A DNA stretch of 64,000 bases. Origin: Pisaster brevispinus. Its lineage: Eukaryota > Echinodermata > Asteroidea > Forcipulatida > Asteriidae. A model generated the notes under the pieces. That model made no database searches. It saw only the letters and a program-made list of their open reading frames with translations, and had not been told where the DNA came from. The position numbers were made by a program, and so were the translations under genes. Location: NCBI GenBank assembly GCA_023634235.1, contig JAMKCF010000028.1, positions 2,784,001 through 2,848,000 on the forward strand. The letters are read 5' to 3'. This document shows, piece after piece, positions 21,394 to 31,875 of the stretch (the first letter of the stretch is position 1; each line of letters begins with the position of its first letter).

Positions 21394-22420
21394 TCACTCA
21401 TTTTGAACATTGATGTTTGAAACAAAGTTTTGGAAGTCCTTCTTGTTGCCAAGCTGGCGTTGAAATTTCAGGAGAAGTGAAAATCCTTGGTGCTTGAAGT
21501 GTGGAGTTTCTTCAACAGAATACTCTTCAAGGGGTTTCCGTTCAACAAGATGGAATGACGATGTCCCTTCCCTGATGTAGGAAAAGTCCCCGGCCTTATT
21601 AAACATACGGTAGTACCACTGGTCAGGGCTCGAATTTGGGGAAAAAATCCACAAGACCCCTGGGCTTGTAGCTCAAAACTTTTACTGGACCAGAACATTT
21701 GTTACAAGACCGGAGTCAAAATGAAAAGAACACTCTACACAGTTTCACATTTGAGCTGTTTTTTGTACCAAGCACTAAGAGAAGAATTATCAAGTTTTTC
21801 TTGTGGGTAATACTTCAATACTCAATTGATCAGTTTAATTTAAAAATACAGTGACGTGTTATTATTAAAAAACACAAGACCTCCGGACTTGTACAGTCAT
21901 AAGTTTACTGGCCCGACACTTAAATCACTGGCCTCGGGCCTGCGGTCCAGTGTCAAATTCGAGCCCTGCTGGTACCCTAGAACTTGACTAAAGTCCTGAA
22001 AGTTGTTCACAATAGCAGTTTCTTTTTTCGATGGATGGGGTTGCGCGAACCGACTTAAGTCCTCGTAGATGTCTTTTACGACAGCAAACGAAGTTCAACG
22101 AAACTGTTTACCTTTCGTTGACCATGTAGCAGCTCCTTAATAACAAATTGGAGATTTTTGTAGAACAGTTTTTTTGCTGCCTCATCAGAAGAAAGGAACT
22201 CTGCAGGAATGTCTATAACATCAGCAGCATCCCTCCATTCTTCGTACTTCTTTTGCCAACCAGTGTAGTGAACGTATACTTTTAAGATGCGGTCTTTGAG
22301 TCAATAAGAGGGTACAAATCGAAGATGACCACGACTCAGGTTTTACACTGTTGTATCGAAGTGATGGCCACTTGCAAGTTCACGATAGTTGATTCGAGGT
22401 CTTTTCCTTAAGTTTGCCAT
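21394..22420 (-). pseudogene. Chromo-barrel-like protein gene, split by a transposon
   Basis: Read on the minus strand, ATG at 22420 gives MANLRKRPRINYRELASG, then a stop. Frames then shift to KDRILKVYVHYTGWQKKYEE and WRDAADVIDIPAEFLSSDEA, continuing FVIKELLHGQRK. The (V/I)-x-Y-x-G-W-x-x-x-x-x-E-W pattern is that of a chromo-barrel or Tudor-knot domain, which reads histone marks. Another shift leads to DIYEDLSRFAQPHPSKKE and DFSQVLGYQ, where the 345-bp element at 21624-21968 interrupts the codons. The frame resumes as WYYRMFNKAGDF and stops at 21396 after NINVQNE. Removing the element and one TSD copy rejoins the frame exactly. There are at least one stop and two frameshifts, so this copy is dead. 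Family name unknown to me. Confidence 0.6.
21624..21968. mobile_element. CAGGGCTCGAATTTG TIR element, 345 bp
   Basis: Begins CAGGGCTCGAATTTG and ends CAAATTCGAGCCCTG, perfect 15-bp inverted ends. It is flanked by CTGGT at 21619-21623 and 21969-21973, a 5-bp target-site duplication. The interior lacks coding sequence. Related copies are at 29019-29475 (reverse), 38309-38412 (partial) and 50070-50463, and degenerate ones inside the 7-10 kb duplications. Confidence 0.9.
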
Positions 22421-22429
22421 TCAGTATAC

Positions 22430-24250
22430 ATGTCGCAAAGTAGCTGTCATGCCTCAGTCATGCCTCATGGGATGACACGTGCCTGTAAAATTAGAAAACA
22501 AATGACATATTTTTGAGAATGACAGAAAAGATGTTGTAACTGACTGCCACGTTTTCACTCGTAATACCTTATATGTAATCTTACCTGTGCAAAAAAAGAT
22601 TACGTTTGGAAAAAGGGTGAAAAAGTGGAGGTCGGATACATCTTATCATGATCTTATTCGTACCCCGTACGTTAGCACATGGAGGAAGGAAATCCATGGT
22701 TAGCATCAGACATGTCAGATCATTCATCAGCTGATTCATCATGATCATTCATGGCCTCACTTAAGTTAAAATTATGACATGAAAACTAAGTACTACTAGC
22801 CTAACGTAATATACTTTACAGTGGGGCATTAATTTATTTTATTATTATTAATATTGATCTATTTATTTATCTTAGGAATTAAACGTATTACTTTTTGTAA
22901 TTAAAGTGAACGCGTACACGATCAGTGAGTCTCCAGCATTGACCGTCGTGTATGCGTGTGAACCACGCTGTGTGTGGCAGGAAATTTTGTAGTTATTCAA
23001 AATGCCTAACTTCATCGTTCAAATGTAGGCCCTAAGTCCTGATCTTCTGGGGCCCCTCACGGCCTGCGTATTATTTTATTTCTTGCCCCGGGTATCCTTT
23101 TGCCAGATTCACACGTAACGACTGCCCTGTATCGGTGTGTTGTGTGATATTAGTGTCCCTTTAGTGTAATGGTATGGTCCGCCCTCCTCCGAGGCAAAAT
23201 AGCTGCTGATTTCGTAGAGCTGCTCATTAGGAGAGTTTTTTGTGAACTGAAAATGGCAAATTTTAGACATTTAACCTCCTGTTGTTAAGCCAAATGTCGA
23301 ATTGACCAGTATTTAAGGTTCCAATACTGCTTCTGCTGAATTATAACGTTTTTTGGATACGTTGACTGCGTGTTGACGGTGTGTAGACGGTGTAATTCAT
23401 GTTGATGGTATTTAGTAGGACCCGGTTTAACAATGTGACTAAGAGCCCATGCAGAACCGACAGTATTTGACTTTCCATTCCATCTCCAGCAGGTATGTTT
23501 TTTACTTTTACTTGGCTTTAAGCATTTCAATCATAATCAACATGTACATCAAGCCAAGGTTTTTTAATCAAGAATATTTATTTTCTAAAGGCAACTTAGA
23601 TCCTATGTTTACAGAAAAATTATGAAAAAAGTTGTATTTGTCCCCAATTTTTCTTGAGCAAGATGGTCACTATTCATTTCTCATTTCCCACAATTGTTGC
23701 TTATTAAGCTGTTAACATATGAACATCTGAAATTATGTGGATAGGTTTTTCATGAATTGATTCGTTGATTGATTATAGTTATATATGTTGTGGCATATCA
23801 TTTCCTGATGTCACATCTTTGTTCTACGAAAGTTCATACAATTGAGGTTTTTCACTTTGTTAATAATACTTATTTAGTTTGGGTAGCACTTTGCATCTGT
23901 GTTTCAAGGGAAATGGGTGTAAACAAATTGATTCATCACTGTTTGCATCGCCATGACAATCGAGCAAACTGCTAGCACAAAATTGGAAAATAAAGAGAGA
24001 GTGTAGAGCACTAGCGCAAAAGGTCACAAAAGCAATGATATGGACATTTGGTTGAGATGATCTAAAAAATTTCAAACAAAATAATTTTCCCTTTTAATCA
24101 AAGGTGCATGTTATAATTTCAGTTCTACAGAATCAAGACAATTGCAAAACTTGTTCTTTGTTTCCCCTTTTTAATCCAAACTGCATGTTAAAACTTCAGT
24201 TATACAGCATCAAGAAATTTAAGTTTCCTGGTCTGCAATTTTCCACTTCC
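22430..24250. other. Non-coding stretch upstream of CTR9 exons
   Basis: No exon recognised. A TTAGTGTAATGGTAT block at about 23161 resembles a tRNA A box, but there is no B box. Otherwise AT-rich sequence, presumably intron. Confidence 0.35.
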
Positions 24251-24255
24251 TTTAG

Positions 24256-24345
24256 GAAAAGCTTGTATAACCTTCAATAAGAAAGACTACCGAGGAGCGT
24301 TGGCGTTCTACAAGAAGGCTCTGAGGACAAACCCTAGCTGCCCAG
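24256..24345 (+). pseudogene. CTR9: CTR9 exon: TPR helix, intact
   Basis: After TTTAG and before GTGCAA. Reads [20 protein letters not shown] then LRTNPSCP, a TPR motif (Ala-Leu-x-x-Tyr-Lys-Lys-Ala-Leu) matching the CTR9 [11 protein letters not shown] region. It ends with one extra base, in phase with 25042. Confidence 0.75.
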
Positions 24346-25041
24346 GTGCAATCTTAATCAGCTGTCTCCAAGTTGTTCCTTTATTGAAGAGAAACTCTTC
24401 AGGGATGAGAAATTTCAGACTTTTGCCCGAGTTGAGACTTTTTACGTCTGCCAATTCAATTCAATATAACATTTATTTCCATTCTTAACAGTGCATATAA
24501 CAGAATGCAAAAGACAATATTTTGGAGGCACGATCCTCATAAGCCAAGGCTTGTAGTGGAGTGCCTTTAGAAGAAAACAAGAAAAAGAAAGAAAAAAACT
24601 TAATTAATTAATGAAATAGTTAACTTAGTTAATTAATTATTACAAGACAAAGATGGGGACAAATAATCTGACAAGACAGAAGTTGAGATAAGTAACTACT
24701 AAAAAAAATGTGAAAACTGCTGGGGAGGAGGCAACTCTGGAGAATATGAAACCAAAGGGATACAATTATGCTACATATTGGGAGATAAGATACTCTGAAA
24801 ATGGCTGCTATTTTCTTCCTAAGAGAACCATTATCTTTGATGTACTTCTCTAGTGCTGAGGGTACAGCTCGTAAAAGCTCCTTGAAATCTAGTGGAAAGC
24901 CATCGTTTCAACATGCCTCCTAGAATTGGGGTCCTAGTTTCAGAACTTTTCATCGGCGATGTCTCTCAGTTGTTACTGGATTCATCTAGTGATCAACGAC
25001 AGTTATTGACATTTTAATATTTTTGATACTATTAAACACAG

Positions 25042-25298
25042 CTGCTGTTCGCCTTGGCATTGGCCACTGCTTCAATAAGCTAAACAAACCGGAGAAAGCA
25101 CGCCTGGCCTTCTAGCGGGCCCTGGAACTCGATCTGAAGTGTGTGGGCACCATCGTTGGCCTTGCCATCCTAGAAATCGACAGTAAAGCAACAGATTCCA
25201 TACGGACTGGAGTCCAGCTTCTCTCCAAGGCGTACACGATAGACTCCAGCAACCCTATGGTGCTCAACCATCTTGCAAATCGTTTCTTCTTTAAGAAG
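25042..25298 (+). pseudogene. CTR9: CTR9 exon with in-frame TAG
   Basis: Reads AVRLGIGHCFNKLNKPEKAR then LAF, TAG at 25113-25115, [20 protein letters not shown], and ends [16 protein letters not shown] before GTAACG. The stop replaces the serine found in other animals. A TCG to TAG change would explain it. The rest is very well conserved. Confidence 0.8.
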
Positions 25299-25772
25299 GT
25301 AACGTCCCTCAAGAAGCTACTTCCAAACCTCGGCTCAGGCCAAAAATGCACACTGCTCCAAGATTGATGGCGAAGTCCAAGTCTAGATTTTGAAAAAGCC
25401 CCAAAAGTTGGTTTTCATTTTCAAATTTCTATTATCCAATTGCAGGAAAGAATCAAACTCACGGAGTTAAACACATCCCCCATAGTTATTGGTTATGGAT
25501 TATTAATATTGGTCACTGGTTATTGGTTGTTGGTTATCGGTTATGACTCACTTCACGTAACCAGGTTTAATAGTTATGCTTTTCAGTATCGAATGATAGC
25601 CAGGTTTAATTTTATCATTGACCAGTTTTAGCACATCACTAATCAGGATGAATTTGTCACTAACAAGGACGAATTTGTCATCGACGAAGCTTTATTTGTA
25701 ATTAACCTGGACTAACTCGTCATTAACCAGGATTAATTCATCATTTACCAAGTTTTATTTGTAATTATCTAG

Positions 25773-25880
25773 GATTATACGAAGGTGCAACATCTTGCTC
25801 TGCATGCATTCCACGGTACAGACAATGAAGCAACGCAGGCGGAAAGCTGCTACCAACTCACAAGAGCCTTCCATGTACAG
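25773..25880 (+). pseudogene. CTR9: CTR9 exon: [10 protein letters not shown] block, intact
   Basis: After ATCTAG and before GTAAGG. Reads [20 protein letters not shown] then [16 protein letters not shown]. No lesion. The preceding intron carries short imperfect repeats of GAATTTGTCACTAAC type (25640-25760). Confidence 0.85.
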
Positions 25881-25944
25881 GTAAGGATTCCCACCCCACT
25901 CATGGTTCTCCCCATGTACAAGCCAGCGTATTGTTTGGATTAAG

Positions 25945-26372
25945 TGCCAAATCAAACCCAAATACTAGGGAAAACCCCCTCTCTTTACAATTAAGTGTAC
26001 TAGGTTCTTCTACACTCATTACACAAAACACTTTTTTACATCCCGTCCAAAACATGAAGTGATAATGCTCAAGTGTCTTGCTTAAGGAATGTAAGCAGGT
26101 AAGGACGCAAATATCAAGACCGAGACTCAAATCAAACTCTGGGCCCAATTTCATAGAGCTGCTTAAGCAGAAAATATTGCTTAACATTTTTCTGCTTAGC
26201 AGAAATGAGCAGGATACCAGTCATGGTAGTTTGGCTGGTAATCTTATTCTGGTAAGTATCATTTTGTTGTGCTTAGCTGGTTTTTGTGCTTAAGCAGCTC
26301 TATGAAATTGGGCCCAGATCAGAAACACCAGAGCTTGTGTCTGGTGTGGTTGACTGCTCGGCCAGGACGCGG
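25945..26372 (-). mobile_element. tRNA-Leu SINE interrupted by a MITE
   Basis: The SINE body (25945-26141) and head remnant (26317-26372, minus-strand GGCCGAGCAG, CACCAGACACAAGC) are those of the element at 17937-18346. The GGGCCCAATTTCATAGAG MITE lies between them, so the SINE is older than the MITE. Both sit in a CTR9 intron. Confidence 0.75.
26141..26316. mobile_element. GGGCCCAATTTCATAGAG MITE, about 175 bp
   Basis: Perfect ends GGGCCCAATTTCATAGAGCT and AGCTCTATGAAATTGGGCCC, then GCTTAAGCA on both sides. Related copies are at 29591-29754, 49402-49577, about 49722-49840 and 57630-57794. Confidence 0.9.
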
Positions 26373-26428
26373 CTGCTGAATTCTGACGGATTTATGTGGA
26401 CAATAACCTTCTGCGTTCCTCTCTACAG

Positions 26429-26559
26429 TGACCACGACCAAGCTTTCCAGTACTACTACCATGCAAGCCACCCAGTTTGCATCCACAGCTAATCGTTTTG
26501 CCGCACTTTGGTTTGGGGCAGATGTACATCCACCGGGGGGAATGTGAGAGTATGCGAAC
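26429..26559 (+). pseudogene. CTR9: CTR9 exon with frameshifts
   Basis: DHDQAFQYYYHA is followed by at least two frame changes before LGQMYIHRGECE is read in another frame. The order of motifs is that of CTR9. The end is uncertain: a donor GTGAGT is present at 26560. Confidence 0.7.
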
Positions 26560-26614
26560 GTGAGTCAAGAGAATGATTGTAAATCTCTGTAATGTATTAC
26601 TGTAAGGACTCCTG

Positions 26615-26799
26615 CAGTGTTGTAGTCCAGACCTGGAAGTCTGAGATCGAGACCAGTGACCGAAATCTGAACATCTGAGACCCGGAACTGAGACCAGCCC
26701 TTCCCAGACCGAGACTTTTGCAGACCAAGACTGAAACCACAAAAAGGTCTCAAGATGGTCTCGAGAACAGACCTGCAGGTCTTGAGACCTTCAACACTG
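26615..26799. mobile_element. hAT-type MITE with 8-bp TSD
   Basis: Starts CAGTGTTG and ends CAACACTG, flanked by GACTCCTG at 26607-26614 and 26800-26807. CAGTG-type ends with an 8-bp TSD are typical of the hAT superfamily. The interior is rich in GAGACC/GGTCTC and folds back on itself. Confidence 0.85.
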
Positions 26800-26829
26800 G
26801 ACTCCTGTAAAACTGGATTTGTCATTTTT

Positions 26830-27127
26830 GTCTCCTGACGATGACTAGAGCAAGCTAGTCGAAACGTTGAGACCAATTAACCAATTAAGAACTCACTCCG
26901 TGGCAGTGAGGTTAATAACGAGAAGTCCCCTCGATCTGATCCACTATTAAGCTAAAGTTGTAGTCCTGGCCGATTTCCTACCCTCCGCCCAGGTAGTAGC
27001 TAATAAGCTGGACAGTTCTTTTCAGAACTAAGTAATCTCCCGAAGTAGTCTCTCAATTTTTCCGGCAGTAGAATAAAAAGCAAGACCTAGTTCTTTAAGA
27101 ACAAATCTACATAGCTAGTAGATATAT
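26830..27127. mobile_element. Fold-back element, copy 3 (one arm)
   Basis: A single right arm, from the hairpin tip (GACTAGAGCAAGCTAGTC GAAAC) to TAGCTAGTAGATATA, matching 2590-2905. The outer end of the same arm (TGGTGTTACCGCAAACCG then CATGCAAAGCCTCAACAAG) is found at 28465-28535, so about 1.33 kb has been inserted within the arm. Confidence 0.8.
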
Positions 27128-28464
27128 GTAAATGAGGCCCCCTCATTTATGAAATGTTGTTGTTGTATGTTAACCCCATTTAATCCATAGGTCTTATTCA
27201 CTCATTACAAACTCTATTGTTTTGGTAACCCCTGCTGGAAAGTGGACTGTCTATGTTGACCTCTGAACTGGTTGATCCAGTGGTGGGGTTGGTGGGGCCT
27301 AGCATGCTGGCTTCTGTGCTGTTATATCCCACCTACTCCAACAGCTGTTTCTCCGTCCCCTCTCCTTTCAAGGTAGGAAAAGTTACTTTGTATTTTTTTT
27401 TTATCTAGTGTTCAACATTTAATAGAAGAAGATAGTGTATAGATAGAGTGGACATATTTTTTGATCAACTTTAAATTGAAGAATTGGCATACACTAACTT
27501 TGAAGTGTTTACAGTTTTTATAAATTGTTCATTATACGATTAAACAGCCTTTTGGTCAGGAGTGAAATTATATGCGTATAAGTTCTCTTCAAACAGGAGT
27601 GTATTCTTAGGATTGTCTTTTGTTCTAGGTTTTCCTTTCGAGTTATAGGATCCATTAATTTTTACTTTACTGTACAGACTTTTATTTAACTTTGAGTATT
27701 TTAGGAGTACCTACATGTAGATATTGGTTTCATGTTTTAGCCTGTGCCCCCATTTTATTGTATACTATAGGTTATGTAGTGTATGAGATGCATGGCAGGG
27801 TAGCCCCAGCCCTAGGTGGCCATAGGATTAGTAGTGACCACAGTAGGGTAATAACTCTATGCCCTGGGGGCCTGATTTAACATGCAGAAGGCCTGGCTCT
27901 GGCCTGTTGTTTATTTTAGTGGTTTTTATCTCTGTTAAGTTTTTCTTTGCTTGTCTTATGTCTTTCTTTATTTTAGTCTAGTGTAGATAAAGTGACCAGA
28001 GAGAGGGCGAGAACTGCTCATTCTTATTTATTATAAGAGAGGTTTATTTTTGTGTCTAACAGTAAACCGATTAGCTGCAGTGTTAAATTACCAAGTGTTT
28101 CTTTACAATAGTAAAGTTTCTCATTATTTCTTTTATAGAGATTGTTCATTTGGGGATAAGTTTGCTTTTCATTTTTTTGTATCTTTTGTTTTAATTTATC
28201 TATCTTTTATTCTGAATTGAAGTGAGATCAACAATTAAGTGTTTACTTTTTAAACCCTTCAACTTCTTGAACCTTTATGGTTTAGTGTAATGTGATTATG
28301 GATGGACACATTTTTACAGTAATAGCTGTGAATGTATTTGGTTAGTTGTTTGTTTCTTGAATTAATCAAAGTGCTGTTATATCCCACCATCTCCAACCGC
28401 TGTTTCTCCATTCCCTCTCCTTTCCAGCCAGAATAAAGTACAGAACAGAGCGCACCCAGCTCAC
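27128..28464. other. Insertion inside the fold-back arm
   Basis: AT-rich, without recognised coding sequence. It contains a 56-bp direct repeat starting GTGCTGTTATATCCCACC at 27317 and 28371, about 1.05 kb apart. These repeats could be the ends of an element or a local duplication. No LTR or TIR signature was recognised. Confidence 0.5.
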
Positions 28465-28694
28465 ATATACACGTGGTGTTACCGCAAACCGAATATACAT
28501 TTATACCTCACCATGCAAAGCCTCAACAAGTTTATTGTTGAAATTTATAATTTTTTTTTTTCATTTTCTCAAAAAGTTGACATTATTCAGCTGAAAGTTT
28601 CACTGGTGACTTTTATTGTTTCTTTCTTGATTTTTGCCTGTAAATCAGCACTATGTTGACCAAAACCAAATGCACTCCTCTTGTTTCAAACCAG

Positions 28695-28901
28695 GCTGCC
28701 CAGTGCTTCGAGAAGGTACTGAAAGCCCAACCAGGTAACTATGAGACCATGAAGATTCTTGGGTCTCTCTATGTGACATCCAGTGATGAGACCAAGAGGG
28801 AGACTGCCAAGGGTCACCTCCAGAAGGTCGTCGATCAGTTCCCGGAAGATGTCGAGGCATGGATTGAGTTGGCTCAGATCTTGGAACTCACCGAAGTACC
28901 G
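28695..28901 (+). pseudogene. CTR9: CTR9 exon: QCFEKVLKA block, intact
   Basis: After ACCAG and before GTATGT. Reads [32 protein letters not shown], then [19 protein letters not shown]. No stop. This is the longest undamaged CTR9 exon here and spans two TPR helices. Confidence 0.85.
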
Positions 28902-29018
28902 GTATGTTCTTTCACATTTTTAAAAGTTGTTTTTGTCGTCTCGATCGAAGCAGTCCTGTGGCTGTACATGGAATTGTGATCTCTCACCCAGTTACTTTGC
29001 GAGCACATGCACCCTGCT

Positions 29019-29475
29019 AGGGGTCGAATTTTACACTGGACAACAGACCCAAGGCCAGTAGTTTTGGTGTCGGGCCAGTAAACTTTTGGCTCGACAAGTC
29101 ATGCGGTCTTGTGTTTTTTTATTTAATATTATTGAAGAATAATACCTCACTATGTAACATCTTGACCCAAAAAGTAATATGTTCAAATGTTGACTTTGAG
29201 TCTGATAAAATACCTTTCAATTCTACTGAGTACTGACATCATGAACTATACTTAATACCCATGAAGACAAATAAAAATCAATCCTCTCTTACATGTCAAT
29301 AGCGCTTAAGTTCAAATAAATGCAGTTAACTTAAATGCACAGTAAAACTGGGTCAAGAAGGTTTTTCTTATTTTGATTCTGGTCTTGTAACAAAACATTC
29401 TGGTTCAGTAAAAATGTTGAGCCACAAGACGTGTACGTGGTCGTGTGGATTTTTCCCCCAAAGTTCAAGCTTCGC
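29019..29475 (-). mobile_element. CAGGGCTCGAATTTG-family element, degenerate
   Basis: Contains GGGGTCGAATTTTACACTGG, GGGCCAGTAAACTTTTGGC and CTGGTCTTGTAACAAAACATTC in the reverse order and orientation relative to 21624-21968. The ends are eroded. Confidence 0.7.
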
Positions 29476-29590
29476 CTGCATAGATACTATGTGGAGGGAG
29501 TGCGTGCACGTGCAGTAACTCTGTGAGAGCTCATAATTCTATGTACAGTCTCTAATGAGATTGGATACGCATTCCAGCACGTGCTCATTC

Positions 29591-29754
29591 TTCATAAAGC
29601 CGTTAAGCAGAAAATTCTGCTTAGCAAATTTCTTTACTTAGTAAGAGATGAGCAGGGTACCAGTGGCAACAATATAAACTTAATGGAATGTTGGTTCGTA
29701 ACCTGTTTCTGCTGAGCAAGTTTTTGTGATTACAGGTTATATGAAATTGGGCCT
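29591..29754. mobile_element. GGCCCAATTTCAT MITE, degenerate
   Basis: The right end TATGAAATTGGGCC is clear, and the interior GTTAAGCAGAAAATTCTGC / GAGCAGGGTACCAGT matches 26141-26316. The left end is eroded. Confidence 0.7.
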
Positions 29755-29984
29755 TGGTCTGTTGAGCTGCTGGAACATTCAATGATCCGGTTAATCAGAA
29801 TGTTCTGGGGGTCTAATGGATTACGGGCTCTGTGCCAACGGAAACATTCTTCAAAGCCAAAAACATACCCGACTTTTGAGATGCTCCCGTAACAGTTCTT
29901 TTTCTTCAGAATCATTCCAACAGATCTGTAATGACTATTCACAAATATTGGCTTGTTTTTGTTTTCTTTTGTAACATGTTTTAG

Positions 29985-30113
29985 GGAGTCCTGACTGCTT
30001 ATGGCACAGCAACTCGTATTCTTAAACAAAAGGTCCAGGCAGATGCCCTACCAGAAATTCTGAACAACGTTGGAGCTTTGCATTTTCGTCTTGGCAACCA
30101 GCCAGAGGCAAAG
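29985..30113 (+). pseudogene. CTR9: CTR9 exon: AYGTATRIL block, intact
   Basis: After TTTTAG and before GTAGGA. Reads [20 protein letters not shown] then [20 protein letters not shown]. Almost identical to the animal CTR9 consensus, in phase with the exon at 28695-28901. Confidence 0.85.
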
Positions 30114-30755
30114 GTAGGAAGAAAAAGCGGTAGATCTTCATCATGCTGCTGCCATCTTGGTCATGTTCCCTGTATCCAATAACATTAATGGAATGTGCTA
30201 AGCATCGTGCGTAAAGGAACCAGACTATTTCTCCTTCCAGCCTTGGTTTGGTGTTCTTGATATGAATGGGAGACACATCAAGATGGCCGCATTTTGACAA
30301 AGGTCTATTTGGCTTGGAATTTTTGTATTAAATTCCTTGATATACATCCTGAATCTGACTCTGAATTATATAGTCTGCAACGCATCCTAATGGAAACATC
30401 ACACCAACTTTTTTGAAGAAGACAATCAAGAAGTTTCAGTTGTAGAAGTGGGATGAAAACCCACGTTGTCGGGCGGGGACTGAATACCCAATCCACATGC
30501 AAGGCTTTGGTCCGGGAATGAAATTGGGATCCACAGAGGTGAAAGACAGGGAAGAAACCACTGAGCCCATCCTGACTGCCCTTTACATTAATATTGAAAA
30601 ATTGTAAAACTTGGAGCGAACCAACCTTCAAAAGTTTCAACCCATTTCATGTTTTTTTCTTGTGGGCGTATTTCATCTAAGGACTTCCTTTCCTTCGAAA
30701 CACAAAGATGTTGTCAATCTGTCCTTTTTCAAATCTGATTCTTGTTCTCCTGTAG

Positions 30756-30939
30756 TGCTACTACGAAGCCTCTCTCAAGCGTGCCATTTTGAGGCGGAGC
30801 ATGATGATACGTACTACGGCGCCATCTCAGTCTTGATGTCTTACAACCGCGCTTGGTCTCTTTGAGAGCATGTTTAAATTCGACAAGGCTGAGAAATTCT
30901 ATAAAGACGTCCTGAGAGAGCATCCTAACTACGTTGATT
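30756..30939 (+). pseudogene. CTR9: CTR9 exon with two frameshifts
   Basis: CYYEASLKRA, then a shift to [19 protein letters not shown], then a shift to [20 protein letters not shown] and EHPNYVD. The donor GTGAGT at 30940 splits the next Cys codon, matching 31778. Confidence 0.8.
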
Positions 30940-31079
30940 GTGAGTTGGTCTTGGTGCCGGGGGGTGGGGGGTGCGGAAATACTGTAAAGGGACACGATTA
31001 GAAACAAAAAGTTGTAAATTACTTCCTCTTTTTTTTGGTGGGGAGATGAAACAGGTGGGTGAATTTAAAATACTATTCC

Positions 31080-31770
31080 TGAGTCAGCTTATAGAAGGTT
31101 AACGATTGTTGATTGATTATTGACTTTTGTTTATTATTAATTATTGATTATTAGGTGGTTATAGATTGATTATACACTATTGAGTTGTCACAGATTGAGT
31201 ATTGATTACTTTAACATTGCAGCTCGAACTTAATTACTTTATTATTGATTACGGAATGAATTGAAAAGGACTATTCCAATAGTCAGCTCATGGAATGTTA
31301 ATAATTGCTTAATCATTTGTTATTGACTATTGCTAATTACAGGTGATGTTCTTCCTACTTTAATCTGATTTCCAGTTGTTTTGCCAGAAAAATCAGCAAA
31401 ACTATTATTAAGTAGCCTGAACAAAATTCTACAAGCCTAAACATGTACTGTATGTAGGTCAGCCCTTGTACTACTCAAAATTGCCCTGCTTTTTTCCAAG
31501 CATCAAGTCTTATGCCTCTATTTATTTTCAATTATTGCGTGGTTATGTATTGATTATAGGTTGTTGAGTAGTTACACATTGATTTAGATCACATTAACTT
31601 AGCAGCTCTCACTTGATCATTTGGTTATTGACTATTGAGTATTGAAAATCAACTATTGATTACTATTGACTTGCCACACAACCTAAGCAATGAACATAAC
31701 TGCAAGTCTCACTTGTTCATTGATTATTGCTAATTAGAAATTGATTATCATCGAACAGATGAATATTTTC
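31080..31770. repeat. AT-rich low-order repeat of TTGATTATTGA type
   Basis: Loose copies of GATTGATTATTGA, TTATTGACTATTG and similar fill the CTR9 intron. Too degenerate for a clear period. Confidence 0.5.
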
Positions 31771-31777
31771 TTTTTAG

Positions 31778-31875
31778 GCCACTTGCGTCTGGGCTGCGTG
31801 GCTCAGGATCCGGGACAGATCTAGGCATACTAGGAGGCATCTGATTGGTTCAAAGAAGCTCTGCAAATCAACCAG
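31778..31875 (+). pseudogene. CTR9: CTR9 exon with two TAG codons
   Basis: HLRLGCVAQDPGQI, TAG (31822), AY, TAG (31831), EASDWFKEALQINQ. Well conserved on both sides of the stops. Junctions are in phase. Confidence 0.8.

Noticed and set aside
23160..23205. tRNA-Gly-like sequence
   Set aside because: Only an A-box-like block and a possible anticodon stem; no B box or acceptor stem.
26500..26530. CRISPR-like or other prokaryotic features anywhere in the window
   Set aside because: Repeat spacing is irregular, introns and SINEs are present; the DNA is eukaryotic.
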